A stretch of 64,000 bases of DNA from Pseudomonadota bacterium (GTDB lineage: Bacteria; Pseudomonadota; Alphaproteobacteria; Rhizobiales; Hyphomicrobiaceae), in NCBI GenBank assembly GCA_018242295.1, contig JAFECE010000011.1, forward strand, positions 806,001 through 870,000. Reading direction: 5' to 3'. Both the position numbers and the translations under genes were made by a program. A model generated the notes under the pieces. The model was not told where the DNA came from and made no database searches. It saw only the letters and a list, made by a program, of their open reading frames with translations. Shown one piece after another: positions 54,496-63,830 of the stretch; positions within the stretch are counted from its first letter, which is position 1, and each line of letters opens with the position of its first letter.

Positions 54496-57400
54496 GTGGA
54501 CCAGATCTTTGTGCTGTTGGTGTGGGCAATCATCGGGGGGATAGTCGTCTTCCGGCTGCGTGGTGGCACCTGGGCCGATCTCAAAAAATTCCGGTTGTTT
54601 AGAGCCCTTGCGCCCAAGCAGTCACTCGGCACCGAGCTGCACACCATCAGCAAGACACTGGAACCCTTTGCTTGCGATTCCGCGCACACGAACGAACTCG
54701 CTGAGAACGCCGACTTTAAAAACGCGGTGGCCCTTCTTGCTGATCCAAACGTCCCGCTCGAGACGGTATTCGACTATGCTTTTGGGCAGAACTGGCCGCT
54801 CTCGTGTGCGGCTTTCGCCGCCTTGAAGCAGCGGCCTGATGCATTGAGCTTCGCGTCGAAAGTGCTGCCGCGCTTCGACGGGTTGTCCGTCTGGCAAATG
54901 ACGTTTGCATTCCAATATTTCTTGAAGGCCGATCCGCGCCCGCCTGCCGGAGCGTTTCTCGTGGGACTTCGTGACTGGTGGGCGGACAACGTTCTTTTGC
55001 GTCATCTCCTTTCGGATCACTTCGCTGCCCTCGGCGCGGACGAGCCCGCCGAAGTTGGTCCCGAGGTCATGGCGTTGCCGCTCTGGAAGCGGGAGCAAAT
55101 CAGGGATTTCCTGGCGCTCGTCAGTCACCCGATGGCGGTGCGTCTCGCTGCGAAGGTCGTGCCTGCCGGTCCTCAACAGGATATATCGCCGACGACGTCC
55201 CCATCCCCATCATCGTTCCTGTCATCGATCGGCCGCTTCTGGGCGAACAACACCGAAAATGGACTTCTGATCGAACCTCAAGGCTGGAAAGATGCGCTCG
55301 GCGCCGCCCAACGGCTGGTGGATAGCGGATCATTACGCATCCTCTTGGTCAGTGGCGAACCGTATGTCGGGAAGACGTCGTTCCTGAAACTTCTGGCCGA
55401 CCGCATAGCCGCGAAAGAGTGGCGCGTCTTTCAGGCCAGCGGCGCCGATCTTCAAGCCGGGCAGATGTACATCGGCCAGCTCGAGGGACGCATCCGCGAG
55501 GTTCTGCAGGAACTGGACGCTGGCAATAAGGTGATTTGGTACGTGCCAGACCTCCTTGGCTTGGCGCTCAGCGGAACCCACCAAAGCCAGAGCGCGAGCA
55601 TCCTGGATCAGATCATGCCTGCGGTAGCGTCGGGACGTCTTCTGATCTGGGCTGAAGCTTCGCTCGCTGCGACGACGAAGCTACAGCAGCTGAAGCCGGC
55701 GGTGAGGCGCCATCTCGAAATCGTGCGCATGGAGGACATGGACGAGGAGGAGGCGATCGAACTTGCCGAAACGCTCGCCGCACGCTTGGAAAAGACAACG
55801 CGGACGCCGATCGATCCGAGTTTCGCCCGGACATCGGTTGACGTCGCTCAAAGCTACCTGACCGCGATGCATCTTCCTGGCTCAGCGCTGTCTCTCATGA
55901 AAATGACGGCCGTTCGTTCGGAGAAAGAGAAAGTCAAACGTCTTGGGAGCCATGAGATCCTGGAAACGCTTTCGCAACTCACGGGGCTGCCGCTGTCAAT
56001 CCTCGATGGTGCGGAACGCTTGAGCCTCGAAGAGGTTCGCGGTTTCTTTCAAGCCCGCGTCATTGGTCAGCCGCACGCCGTCGCGGCACTGGTCGAGCGC
56101 ATTGCGATGCTCAAATCGGGCCTCAACGATCCTGGGAAGCCGATCGGCGTTTTTCTGTTCGCGGGCCCGACCGGCACCGGCAAAACCGAGCTTGCGAAGA
56201 CCGTTGCCGATTACCTTTTCGGCGCGGTCGATCGCATGATCCGGCTCGACATGAGCGAATATCAGACTTACGAGGGCGCGCAAAAAATTCTGGGTGGCGG
56301 CAATCTCCCTGCCGATGCCGAGACGCTCGTGGCGCGAATTCGGAAGCAGCCGTTCTCAGTCGTGCTTCTGGACGAGTTCGAAAAGGCGCACCCGCAGATC
56401 TGGGATCTCTTCCTCCAGGTCTTCGACGAGGGCAGGCTGACGGACGCGACTGGACAGACCGCGGACTTTCGTCATTGCATCATCATTCTGACATCGAACC
56501 TCGGCGCCACCACGCATCGCGATAGCGGCAGCATTGGTTTCAAACCATCCTCTTCAGGTTTTACGGACGAACAAATCTACAAAGCCATTTCTCAGACATT
56601 CCGTCCCGAGTTTCAGAACCGTCTCGACAAAATCGTCGTATTCAAGCCGCTGACGCGCGAATTGATGCGCGGAATTCTCATGAAGGAACTCGCGCACATT
56701 TTCGAGCGGCGCGGTTTGAAAGACCGCGCATGGGCCGTCGAGTGGGATGCCAGCGCGCTCGAGTTCCTTCTCGAAAAAGGCTTTTCACCGGAGATGGGCG
56801 CGCGGCCGCTGAAGCGGGCCATCGATCACTACCTAATAGCGCCGCTGGCGGAAACGATCGTCGAGCGGCGTTTCCCCGAAGGCGACCAATTCGTTTTCGT
56901 CCGCCGCGATGGCGGTGCACTTCGTGCCGACTTCGTCGACCCCGACGGCAAGAGCGACGTTGCGGCTGCATCGCCGGACTCCGCCCAGGCTCTAACGGGC
57001 GCGCCCGCGAGCCTGTTCGACATGATGCGCACGCCATCCGGCGATACCGGCGAGATTGCAAGTCTTGCTGCCGCTCACGAACCAATCGTTCAGCGCATCG
57101 AGTCCGCCGAATGGGCAGCCGAGAAGTCAGAATTGACAGGCGAGATCGGATTGCCTGACTTCTGGTCGCGGGCCGATAGATCGCAAACGCTCGCCCGTCT
57201 GGAGTTGATGGACCGTATCGAGGTTGCCACTGAAACGGCCACCTCGCTCGAGGCGCGTCTGGCGCGGCAGACCGGCAAGAGCATGCGGGAGCTGATCGCC
57301 CGGCTCGCCATGCAGATTCATCTCGTCAATGAGGGGCTAAAGGATCTTGACGAAAAAGCGCCTGTCGAGGCCGCGGTCATCGTTGAACCGGCTTTCGTGA

Positions 57401-57858
57401 TGGATGGCGATGATGGTGAGGCCGCAACGGCATGGTGTGCGGAACTCGGCAGCATGTACCGCGCCTGGGCCCGCAACAGGAACATGTACGCAAGCGAGAT
57501 CGACGCCATTCCGGGTGTGGATGGGAATGCGCTGGTTGTCGGCGGTTTCGGAGCTTATCGCGCCCTTGCCCGCGAAGCCGGTCTGCATATTCTCGAGAAA
57601 AGTGAGGTTGGAGGCAGCCGCGTCACGGCGCACGTCCTCATTGCGAGGCTGCCGCTTGGCGACGCGTCGAAGGCCGAGATCCGCCAAACGCTCGCAGGAG
57701 CATTCGGAGCCAAAGCAAAACGCAGCACGAATATCATCCGTCGTTACAGGAAAGGAGCGACACCGCTCGTTCGGAATGGGGACGGCAGCGTTCGCAGCGG
57801 CCGGGTTGAAGATGTGCTGCGCGGCAACTTCGATCTCTTCGCGCTCGAACAGAATTAG
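54496..57858 (+). CDS. Membrane-anchored ClpB-like AAA+ ATPase fused to a release-factor-like region lacking GGQ
   Basis: GTG at 54496 with GAGAGG just upstream gives 1120 residues (a TTG at 54457 would add 13). It starts with one transmembrane helix (QIFVLLVWAIIGGIVVFRLR), followed by a helical region to about 220. AAA1 has VSGEPYVGKTS (Walker A, about 286-294). AAA2 is clearly ClpA/B-type: IGQPHAVAALVERIAMLKSG, GPTGTGKTE (557-565), LDMSEYQTYEGAQKILGGG, VVLLDEFEKAHP, and the C-terminal ELAHIFERRGL...FSPEMGARPLKRAI. From about 900 a helical arm is followed by a segment resembling peptide-chain-release-factor domain 2 (AAVIVEPAF, AATAWCAELGSMYRAWARNR, VGGFGAYRALAREAGLHI). The end resembles release-factor domain 4 (IIRRYRKG, RVEDVLRGNFDLF). 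No GGQ domain lies between. It may couple unfolding to ribosomes at the membrane; this is inference. Confidence 0.8.
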   Translation: MDQIFVLLVWAIIGGIVVFRLRGGTWADLKKFRLFRALAPKQSLGTELHTISKTLEPFACDSAHTNELAENADFKNAVALLADPNVPLETVFDYAFGQNWPLSCAAFAALKQRPDALSFASKVLPRFDGLSVWQMTFAFQYFLKADPRPPAGAFLVGLRDWWADNVLLRHLLSDHFAALGADEPAEVGPEVMALPLWKREQIRDFLALVSHPMAVRLAAKVVPAGPQQDISPTTSPSPSSFLSSIGRFWANNTENGLLIEPQGWKDALGAAQRLVDSGSLRILLVSGEPYVGKTSFLKLLADRIAAKEWRVFQASGADLQAGQMYIGQLEGRIREVLQELDAGNKVIWYVPDLLGLALSGTHQSQSASILDQIMPAVASGRLLIWAEASLAATTKLQQLKPAVRRHLEIVRMEDMDEEEAIELAETLAARLEKTTRTPIDPSFARTSVDVAQSYLTAMHLPGSALSLMKMTAVRSEKEKVKRLGSHEILETLSQLTGLPLSILDGAERLSLEEVRGFFQARVIGQPHAVAALVERIAMLKSGLNDPGKPIGVFLFAGPTGTGKTELAKTVADYLFGAVDRMIRLDMSEYQTYEGAQKILGGGNLPADAETLVARIRKQPFSVVLLDEFEKAHPQIWDLFLQVFDEGRLTDATGQTADFRHCIIILTSNLGATTHRDSGSIGFKPSSSGFTDEQIYKAISQTFRPEFQNRLDKIVVFKPLTRELMRGILMKELAHIFERRGLKDRAWAVEWDASALEFLLEKGFSPEMGARPLKRAIDHYLIAPLAETIVERRFPEGDQFVFVRRDGGALRADFVDPDGKSDVAAASPDSAQALTGAPASLFDMMRTPSGDTGEIASLAAAHEPIVQRIESAEWAAEKSELTGEIGLPDFWSRADRSQTLARLELMDRIEVATETATSLEARLARQTGKSMRELIARLAMQIHLVNEGLKDLDEKAPVEAAVIVEPAFVMDGDDGEAATAWCAELGSMYRAWARNRNMYASEIDAIPGVDGNALVVGGFGAYRALAREAGLHILEKSEVGGSRVTAHVLIARLPLGDASKAEIRQTLAGAFGAKAKRSTNIIRRYRKGATPLVRNGDGSVRSGRVEDVLRGNFDLFALEQN

Positions 57859-58228
57859 GTGAAGCTCTCGAGGAGAGCAGTGTCAGTTCGATTGTTTCGA
57901 TGACTCAGGTTGCCGGAGGCGGTGGGGTCAAGAATTCGGGTCCTACCGGCGGATTTCAGCAACTGCTGCGCCGCCCTTTTTGCGCTTGGCTGAAGCAAGA
58001 GACTTATCTCGCCCAGTAGGTTATTTCGAGAATTATTCCCGGATTGCTTGGTTGTGAATTCCTGGAAGTGCAGTCTATTTTTCTGCTCGCCAATTTTTTG
58101 ATGCGCAAAGGCCGCCAAGCGGCGGGAAACGATCAGCGCTCGGACGTATTTCCTCAAATCCCGCTGACGGGGTGCGAGAGAATCGCGCCTTTCGTAGATG
58201 TTCGCATCTCAATGGGGGCGGCGAGGTT
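57859..58228. other. 370-bp intergenic region, no gene seen
   Basis: Lies between the AAA+ gene and the TonB receptor. No clear terminator or repeat; the receptor promoter is expected here. Confidence 0.4.
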
Positions 58229-61045
58229 ATGCTTGGATCGTGGCGAATGTGGCTGCAGGCCGTTGCTTCGGTGGCGGTAGCCGTATCGCTCATGTCTATG
58301 GGGACATCGAGCTGTGTGTTGGCGCAGAGCGAAGGACGCGACGCTGCTGCTCCCGCTCAACCCACGAATCCTCCAGCACCATCTGCATCGCCTAATCCGT
58401 CTCCGCCTCCAGCGACAAGTCCTCCGGCACCACAGACGACGAACCCGCCAAACAATGTTCCGGCGCCGGCGACGCAGGCTTCGCCAGGCGCTGCGCTTCC
58501 GGAGGTTCAAATCATTCAGGGACGGACGAAGCCCAAGGCCAAGCCGACGAAGCAAGCACATGCGTCAAAGAAGGTGCCGTCAGCTCCATCGCCGGAAGCG
58601 CCGCCCACGGTAGCCAAGCATGCTGCAAAGGCGCCTCCGCTTGTGACGCCGGCGGCCAAGCCGATTGCACCGGTGGCGGCGCCTGCCGCTACATCGCAGC
58701 AAGCGCCGTCCGCAACTGAGTTCGCGACCTCGGTATCTCCGCCATCCGACGACGTGAAAATGTCGCCGATCGGGGACGAAATTCCGATTGGGAAGGTGCC
58801 GAGCGGGGTCAGCGCGGTCTCTTCATCCCAAATTGCACGAACGCGCAGCGACTACGCGGCGGACGTTCTGCAGGCTTACGTGCCGGGCGTTATCGTGAGC
58901 GACTATCAAGGAAACGGCTTTCAGACGAACGTCGATTATCGCGGTTTCAATTCGTCGCCCGTCGACGGCGTTCCGCAGGGATTGGCCGTCTATCAGAATG
59001 GCGTCCGCATCAACGAGTCCTTCGGCGACACCGTCAACTACGATTTCATCACGCCGATCGCGATCAACGGCATGACGGTCATGAGCGGCAACCCCGTCTT
59101 TGGCCTCAATGCCATCGGTGGCTCAATTGCAATCGATATGAAGGACGGGTTCAAATATCAGGGCTTCGAGTCCGACATGCGCTTCGGATCGTATGGACGC
59201 GTCCAAGGGTCGATCCAGGACGGAATGAAGTTCGGTAACTGGGCGACCTATATCGCGATGGACGCCATTCGCGACGAGGGATTTCGCCAACAGGGGACAT
59301 CGGACATTCGCCGCTTGTATGCCGACCTTGGCGTCAAGGGCGATGGCTCGGAATTCCATTTGAACTTCACCGGAGCCGACAACACCGTTGGTGTTGCCGC
59401 TGCGTCGCCGGTGGAGCTTTTGGATGAAGGTTGGGGTAAGGTCTTTACCACTCCGCAGTCGACGACCAACGAGATGGAAATGGTGTCGCTGAACGGAAAC
59501 GTGCAGGCGACCGATACGTTGCAACTCTCCGGCGTTTCCTACTATCGCCATTTCAATCAGCAGCACATCGACGGCAATATTTCGAATGCTACGCCGTGCG
59601 CGATCAACCCGCCGGGACCGTCGGCGACGGGGGCGTGCCTCGACAATCTCGATGGTACGACCATTCTGCTCCAGGATACCGGCAATAAACTCATCACGCT
59701 TGGCAGCGATACAGGTCTCGGAGAAATCGACCGCACCTCGGTCAACACGAATAGCTTCGGCGGATCGCTGCAAGGCGTCGACAAAACGCCGCTTCTCGAT
59801 CATCACAACCAATTCCTCCTCGGCGGCAGCATTGATCATGGCGAGGTGTCGTTTTCGTCCTCCGCCCAACTCGGCGTTCTGCAACCCAACTTCGTCGTCG
59901 AGGGTGGCGGACCGTTCGTCGGACCCTTCGGCCAAATTTGTACGCTAGAAGCCGATGGTTCGTGCACGCCGACCGGCGGCACAGATCTCTCCGATATTCG
60001 CCCGGTCAGCATCACAACCAAAAACACATACTATGGGCTGTATTTCCTGGACACGTTCGACGCTTCCGACCGGCTGACCATAACGGCGGGCGGCCGATTC
60101 AACGTTGCGAATATCGAGATTCACGACGAGACGGGGTTGGCACCCGACCTCAACAGCAACAACACTTATTACCATTTCAATCCGGTGGCCGGCGGCACCT
60201 ATAAATTGTTCGACGGAGTTTCGCTTTATGGAAGCTTCTCGGAAGCCAACCGCGCGCCGGTCGCCGCCGAGCTTGCTTGTGCAGATCCCAACAATCCCTG
60301 CCTGCTGCCGAGCTTCCTGACATCGGACCCACCGTTGAAGCAGGTCATCTCGTACACGTGGGAAGCGGGCCTCAAAGGCAGCAACACCGATGTGCTCTCT
60401 CACCAGAAGACAACATGGAGTCTGGGCTTCTTCCACACTCTCAATACCGACGACATCATCAATGTCGCGTCGTCGATTATTGGCCGCAGCTCGTTCACGA
60501 ATGCCGGGGACACATTGCGCCAGGGAGTCGAGGCGCAGGTCAATTACTGGTCGGGTCCATTGTTCGCATACGCCAACTACAACTTCGTGGACGCGACGTT
60601 TCAGAGCAATTTGACGATTCCGTCGCCCTTCAATCCGTTTGCGGATGCAGACGGCAATATCTTCGTCCATCCGGGAGACCGGCTGCCTGGCGTGCCGGCA
60701 CATAAATTCAAGGCCGGTGTGGATTATGCCTACACACCGCGATGGAGAATGGGTGCGGATCTTGTTGCCGCGAGCAATCAAATCTTCTTCGGTGATGAAT
60801 CCAATCAGAACGCACCCCTTGGCGGCTATGCCAAGGTCAATTTTCATACGTCGTATGATGTTACGGACCACATTCAGATTTATGGCCTCGTCGACAATGC
60901 GTTCAACGCGCACTATGGCGTCTATGGGACGTTCTTTGACATCAATGCCGCTAATGACGCGACGGGTAGCACCTTCCTTGATCCGCGGACGGTTGTGCCG
61001 GCGGCGCCGATTACGGCCTACGGTGGCCTGAAAGTGAAGTTCTAA
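58229..61045 (+). CDS. TonB-dependent receptor with Pro/Ala-rich N-terminal extension
   Basis: The ATG at 58229 has GAGG upstream; 938 residues. A signal peptide (to VLAQS, about 33) precedes about 150 residues rich in Pro, Ala, Ser and Lys that may span the periplasm. The plug follows (IPIGKVPSGVSAVSSSQIAR, YVPGVIVSDYQGNGFQTNVD, NPVFGLNAIGGSIAIDMKDG), then the barrel, whose last strand ends PITAYGGLKVKF. Small Cys pairs appear in extracellular loops (TPCAINPPGPSATGACLD, AELACADPNNPCLLP). Substrate not predictable; the gene stands alone. Confidence 0.92.
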   Translation: MLGSWRMWLQAVASVAVAVSLMSMGTSSCVLAQSEGRDAAAPAQPTNPPAPSASPNPSPPPATSPPAPQTTNPPNNVPAPATQASPGAALPEVQIIQGRTKPKAKPTKQAHASKKVPSAPSPEAPPTVAKHAAKAPPLVTPAAKPIAPVAAPAATSQQAPSATEFATSVSPPSDDVKMSPIGDEIPIGKVPSGVSAVSSSQIARTRSDYAADVLQAYVPGVIVSDYQGNGFQTNVDYRGFNSSPVDGVPQGLAVYQNGVRINESFGDTVNYDFITPIAINGMTVMSGNPVFGLNAIGGSIAIDMKDGFKYQGFESDMRFGSYGRVQGSIQDGMKFGNWATYIAMDAIRDEGFRQQGTSDIRRLYADLGVKGDGSEFHLNFTGADNTVGVAAASPVELLDEGWGKVFTTPQSTTNEMEMVSLNGNVQATDTLQLSGVSYYRHFNQQHIDGNISNATPCAINPPGPSATGACLDNLDGTTILLQDTGNKLITLGSDTGLGEIDRTSVNTNSFGGSLQGVDKTPLLDHHNQFLLGGSIDHGEVSFSSSAQLGVLQPNFVVEGGGPFVGPFGQICTLEADGSCTPTGGTDLSDIRPVSITTKNTYYGLYFLDTFDASDRLTITAGGRFNVANIEIHDETGLAPDLNSNNTYYHFNPVAGGTYKLFDGVSLYGSFSEANRAPVAAELACADPNNPCLLPSFLTSDPPLKQVISYTWEAGLKGSNTDVLSHQKTTWSLGFFHTLNTDDIINVASSIIGRSSFTNAGDTLRQGVEAQVNYWSGPLFAYANYNFVDATFQSNLTIPSPFNPFADADGNIFVHPGDRLPGVPAHKFKAGVDYAYTPRWRMGADLVAASNQIFFGDESNQNAPLGGYAKVNFHTSYDVTDHIQIYGLVDNAFNAHYGVYGTFFDINAANDATGSTFLDPRTVVPAAPITAYGGLKVKF

Positions 61046-61315
61046 GCGCGAAGTGTATTCGCCAAGCATCTGCCCACTGCTGCGGCGGAGGGACATTGTT
61101 GGGCGTCAAGCTCCATGCGCCTCAAGCTAAGATCGGGATGAAAGATTCGCTTGGGTCGTTTCGGCCACAGACCGGCCGAATGATAGTCTCTATGCCGGAA
61201 CAACTGTGGACTTAACGGCGAACAGGCAGGTGGGCTCTATAGATTCAAAAGGGGACGTGAGTTATCAAAATTGGGGAGCGGTGTGTGCGAAATGTAGCCG
61301 AATGGCGAGGGGCCA
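61046..61315. other. Intergenic region, no gene seen
   Basis: 270 bp between the TonB receptor and the carrier-protein gene; no hairpin with a T-run and no coding frame stand out. It should contain the promoter of the carrier-protein gene. Confidence 0.4.
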
Positions 61316-61597
61316 ATGACGTCTCAGGTAACTTCACTTTTGCTGGATACCATCCAGGCCTTGCTGCCCGCGAATGCTCCCCGGCTCGACGCTGAGAGCG
61401 CGCATACGGTTACGCTGCAATCCTTGAACCTCGATAGCCTGGATACGCTCAAGCTCGCCATGGATCTCGAGGAAGCTCTCGATATGGACATCGAAATCGT
61501 GAATTTCCCCGAGACACTGACGCTTGCGGAATTGGCGGATCGGCTGTGGGCCATGAGAGAGAGAAAGGTCCGTCGCTCCTTGCTCAATGCAGTCTGA
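61316..61597 (+). CDS. Acyl-carrier-protein-like protein
   Basis: 93 residues behind a GCGAGGGG ribosome site. The LNLDSLDTLKLAMDLEEALD segment (about 38-57) is the phosphopantetheine attachment site, with Ser in DSL, and EIVNFPETLTLAELADRLW completes the ACP four-helix fold. It is not the housekeeping AcpP (different helix 2, basic tail RERKVRRSLL). It converges on the P450-like gene with a 14-bp overlap of the ends, which suggests a dedicated carrier in a biosynthetic cluster. Confidence 0.87.
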   Translation: MTSQVTSLLLDTIQALLPANAPRLDAESAHTVTLQSLNLDSLDTLKLAMDLEEALDMDIEIVNFPETLTLAELADRLWAMRERKVRRSLLNAV

Positions 61598-62525
61598 TTT
61601 CGATCTTGATGGGCATTTTGAAGGGGTCGTCGTGAGGGCTCATCTCAATGCCGACGCACTCGCCTCGCAGGTCGCTTTTTGAGAGCCTGTGGGTGACGAG
61701 CGACCAGACACGCTCGGAAATAGATTTTCCGAGGCAGGTATGAACGCCAAAGCCAAACAAAGCTCGCCTGTTCTCATCAACTGAATACGACGGACTTTGC
61801 GTGACGCAGCGGACACGGTCACCCGTTTCCAACTTTAAGTCCGTATAGTCGGTCGTGGCTTGGCACATTCGGTCAACGTAGGTGAGGGAGCTCGAAGGAA
61901 ATGCTTCAGGCCAACTCATCTCGCACATGGGCAAATTTGGGTGGCTTCGAAAAATCTCATAGAGAGAAAGACTGAGGGTGCCGACGAACGGTCTGGCTCC
62001 CAGCGACGCCAGACAAAGAAGGATCAGGCGCTCATCTTCATCTTCGGCGCCGAAATTGCTTTGTAAGAAAGCCGCGATTTTCTCGTTGATTTTCGCCCGC
62101 TCGCGAATGGACAGTATCGGGCTGAATAATCCGGGAATCTCGTCCACAAGGTCGAGAATTTTATCGTCACGTGGAACAATGGACGCTGAAACGGATCGCC
62201 ATAGGGGCTGGGCGAAATCGGCGACCAAGTCTATTTTTGCAGCGGGACGGAAGCAGTGCTGGAAAAGGTCGCCAAGGGACTGGTGAACGGCCGCGAGCTG
62301 GCTTTCTTTCGTGCGAGAAATCTGCTTCGCCATGACTTTGCGGATTCTCTGATGATTTTCTCCACCAATGAAGACGGGCAGATGTTCAAGAAGTTTGACG
62401 GCGGCGGAAAAATCCATCTCCGTACGCCGAGAGAGTTCGCGATACCTGTTCGCCATCGAATAGGTTTCGAAATCTGGGGACAAAATGATGGCTTTTGCGA
62501 TTTGCGCATCTTTGACCAGTTCCAT
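61584..62525 (-). CDS. Cytochrome P450-like protein, short and degenerate in the ExxR region
   Basis: Using the ATG at 62525 gives 313 residues; a TTG at 62570 is in frame. The heme-binding loop FGFGVHTCLGKSISERVW is intact (Cys264). Other P450 pieces are visible: FIGGENHQRIRKVMAKQISR (C-helix region, normally H-x-x-x-R) and TGDRVRCVTQSPSYSVDENR. However, the expected ExxR motif is replaced by EMSWPEAFPSSSLTYVDRMC and the I-helix lacks the acid-Thr pair. Total length is about 80-90 residues below normal. It may bind heme without classical monooxygenase activity or act on a carrier-bound substrate. Confidence 0.75.
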   Translation of the reverse strand: MELVKDAQIAKAIILSPDFETYSMANRYRELSRRTEMDFSAAVKLLEHLPVFIGGENHQRIRKVMAKQISRTKESQLAAVHQSLGDLFQHCFRPAAKIDLVADFAQPLWRSVSASIVPRDDKILDLVDEIPGLFSPILSIRERAKINEKIAAFLQSNFGAEDEDERLILLCLASLGARPFVGTLSLSLYEIFRSHPNLPMCEMSWPEAFPSSSLTYVDRMCQATTDYTDLKLETGDRVRCVTQSPSYSVDENRRALFGFGVHTCLGKSISERVWSLVTHRLSKSDLRGECVGIEMSPHDDPFKMPIKIEIRLH

Positions 62526-62632
62526 GCGAATTATGATTTCCCCCTTCGAATACCGGCGGCAAACTAACAAATCCCTGTACGAAGTAAACGGCAGCTGTTC
62601 GCGAATGGTGTTTTCGGGCTTTTAGAATTCAT

Positions 62633-63826
62633 ATGGTGCAGAACCGGAATCGTCTTGTCGTCGATGTTGCCGCGGCCGGCAATGAAGCTGTTCTTAAAAG
62701 CTCCGTTGGTTGCATCAGAGTCGTTACCAGTGATGCCGTGACGGCAAGTATTGGAGCCGCCTGCGACTATGCCGCGTGGTACTTTCTGCCCGTTGCCATG
62801 CGCCTCGACATGGATCTGCATATTTGCGGACGGGGCAGTCCAATGACGGTTCTCAACGCCCGCCGGATCAGCGAAATCTGGCAGTCATGGCTTCCCGGAC
62901 ATCTCAGCAGAACGGAGGTCAGCTTTTCGGAGGAGGGAAGGCGCGATGAGCCGGCAAGGGACCGGGAGTTGGTATACCTCTCGGGCGGACTCGATGCGGC
63001 ATATACGGCCCTCAAGAGATTGGCGAATGGCCGATCACAGGACGTCATCACGATTCAGGGAATGGACTACACGCTCGATGATGAAGCGCGTTTTCATGCT
63101 CTTGTCGTGAAGACGGCGCCGCTGGCCGAATTGCTGTCGGGACGCCGGATCATTGTGAAGTCCGACGCTTATTCGCTTTACGAGAGCGTCGAACTCAATC
63201 TAAGGCGGCACCATCTCGGGCACATCTTTGCCTTGGCAGGTGCGGGTTTTGTGCATGCGCACGGTTACAATCGACTTGTCCTTGCAGCCGACGAGCGGCT
63301 TGACGGGCAGTTCCTTACATTTCCATGGGGGTCGAACTCGGCAACAAATTTCCTGTTCGACGACGGCAGCACACGGCTGTGTTCCGACTCTGAAGATGTT
63401 GCGCGGCCCGAGAAAATCGCGCTCGTTCGAAGCTCAGAAATTGCGCTGAAGTCGTTGAGCTTTTGCTGGAACAGAAAGGTTCAACCGCAGAACTGCGGGA
63501 TTTGCAAGAAATGCCTGAGGACCAAGCTATTGTTCCTCGCAGTGACAGGCGGCGTTCCGCCGATCTTTTCCGTCGACGAAATTCCAACGAACTGGGCCGA
63601 GCGGCTTCGATATAAGGAGCCGGGAGGGCTTCATGCGGTCCACGAGATTTTCAACGAAGGTCTGGCCTCGGGTTACGGGAGCCTGATCCCGAAATTCGAG
63701 AATTCGCGCGCAGAGGTTCGTGCGTACTATGCGCGGGACCCATATCGCAGATGGGAAAAGGAGAGAAGGAAGCAGAAGGGAATGCGCTTTTCGATCACTG
63801 AAATCATTCGACGCCTGAGGCGCTAG
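62633..63826 (+). CDS. PP-loop ATP pyrophosphatase-like protein (QueC-like)
   Basis: 397 residues. After about 105 residues of unassigned N-terminal sequence comes LVYLSGGLDAAYTALKRL (about 113-130), a PP-loop in which the usual Ser/Thr after Asp is Ala. The C-terminal part has a zinc-type cluster C-x9-C-x2-C-x2-C (FCWNRKVQPQNCGICKKC, about 278-295), the arrangement found in QueC-type 7-cyano-7-deazaguanine synthases. QueC-type enzymes adenylate a carboxylate and convert it to amide and nitrile. Divergent from the P450-like gene and followed 4 bp later by another open frame. Substrate unknown. Confidence 0.72.
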   Translation: MVQNRNRLVVDVAAAGNEAVLKSSVGCIRVVTSDAVTASIGAACDYAAWYFLPVAMRLDMDLHICGRGSPMTVLNARRISEIWQSWLPGHLSRTEVSFSEEGRRDEPARDRELVYLSGGLDAAYTALKRLANGRSQDVITIQGMDYTLDDEARFHALVVKTAPLAELLSGRRIIVKSDAYSLYESVELNLRRHHLGHIFALAGAGFVHAHGYNRLVLAADERLDGQFLTFPWGSNSATNFLFDDGSTRLCSDSEDVARPEKIALVRSSEIALKSLSFCWNRKVQPQNCGICKKCLRTKLLFLAVTGGVPPIFSVDEIPTNWAERLRYKEPGGLHAVHEIFNEGLASGYGSLIPKFENSRAEVRAYYARDPYRRWEKERRKQKGMRFSITEIIRRLRR

Positions 63827-63830
63827 TCGC

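Noticed and set aside
59945-61096. 383-codon minus-strand ORF
   Set aside because: Lies wholly opposite the TonB receptor barrel, with Arg-rich composition and no recognisable domain.
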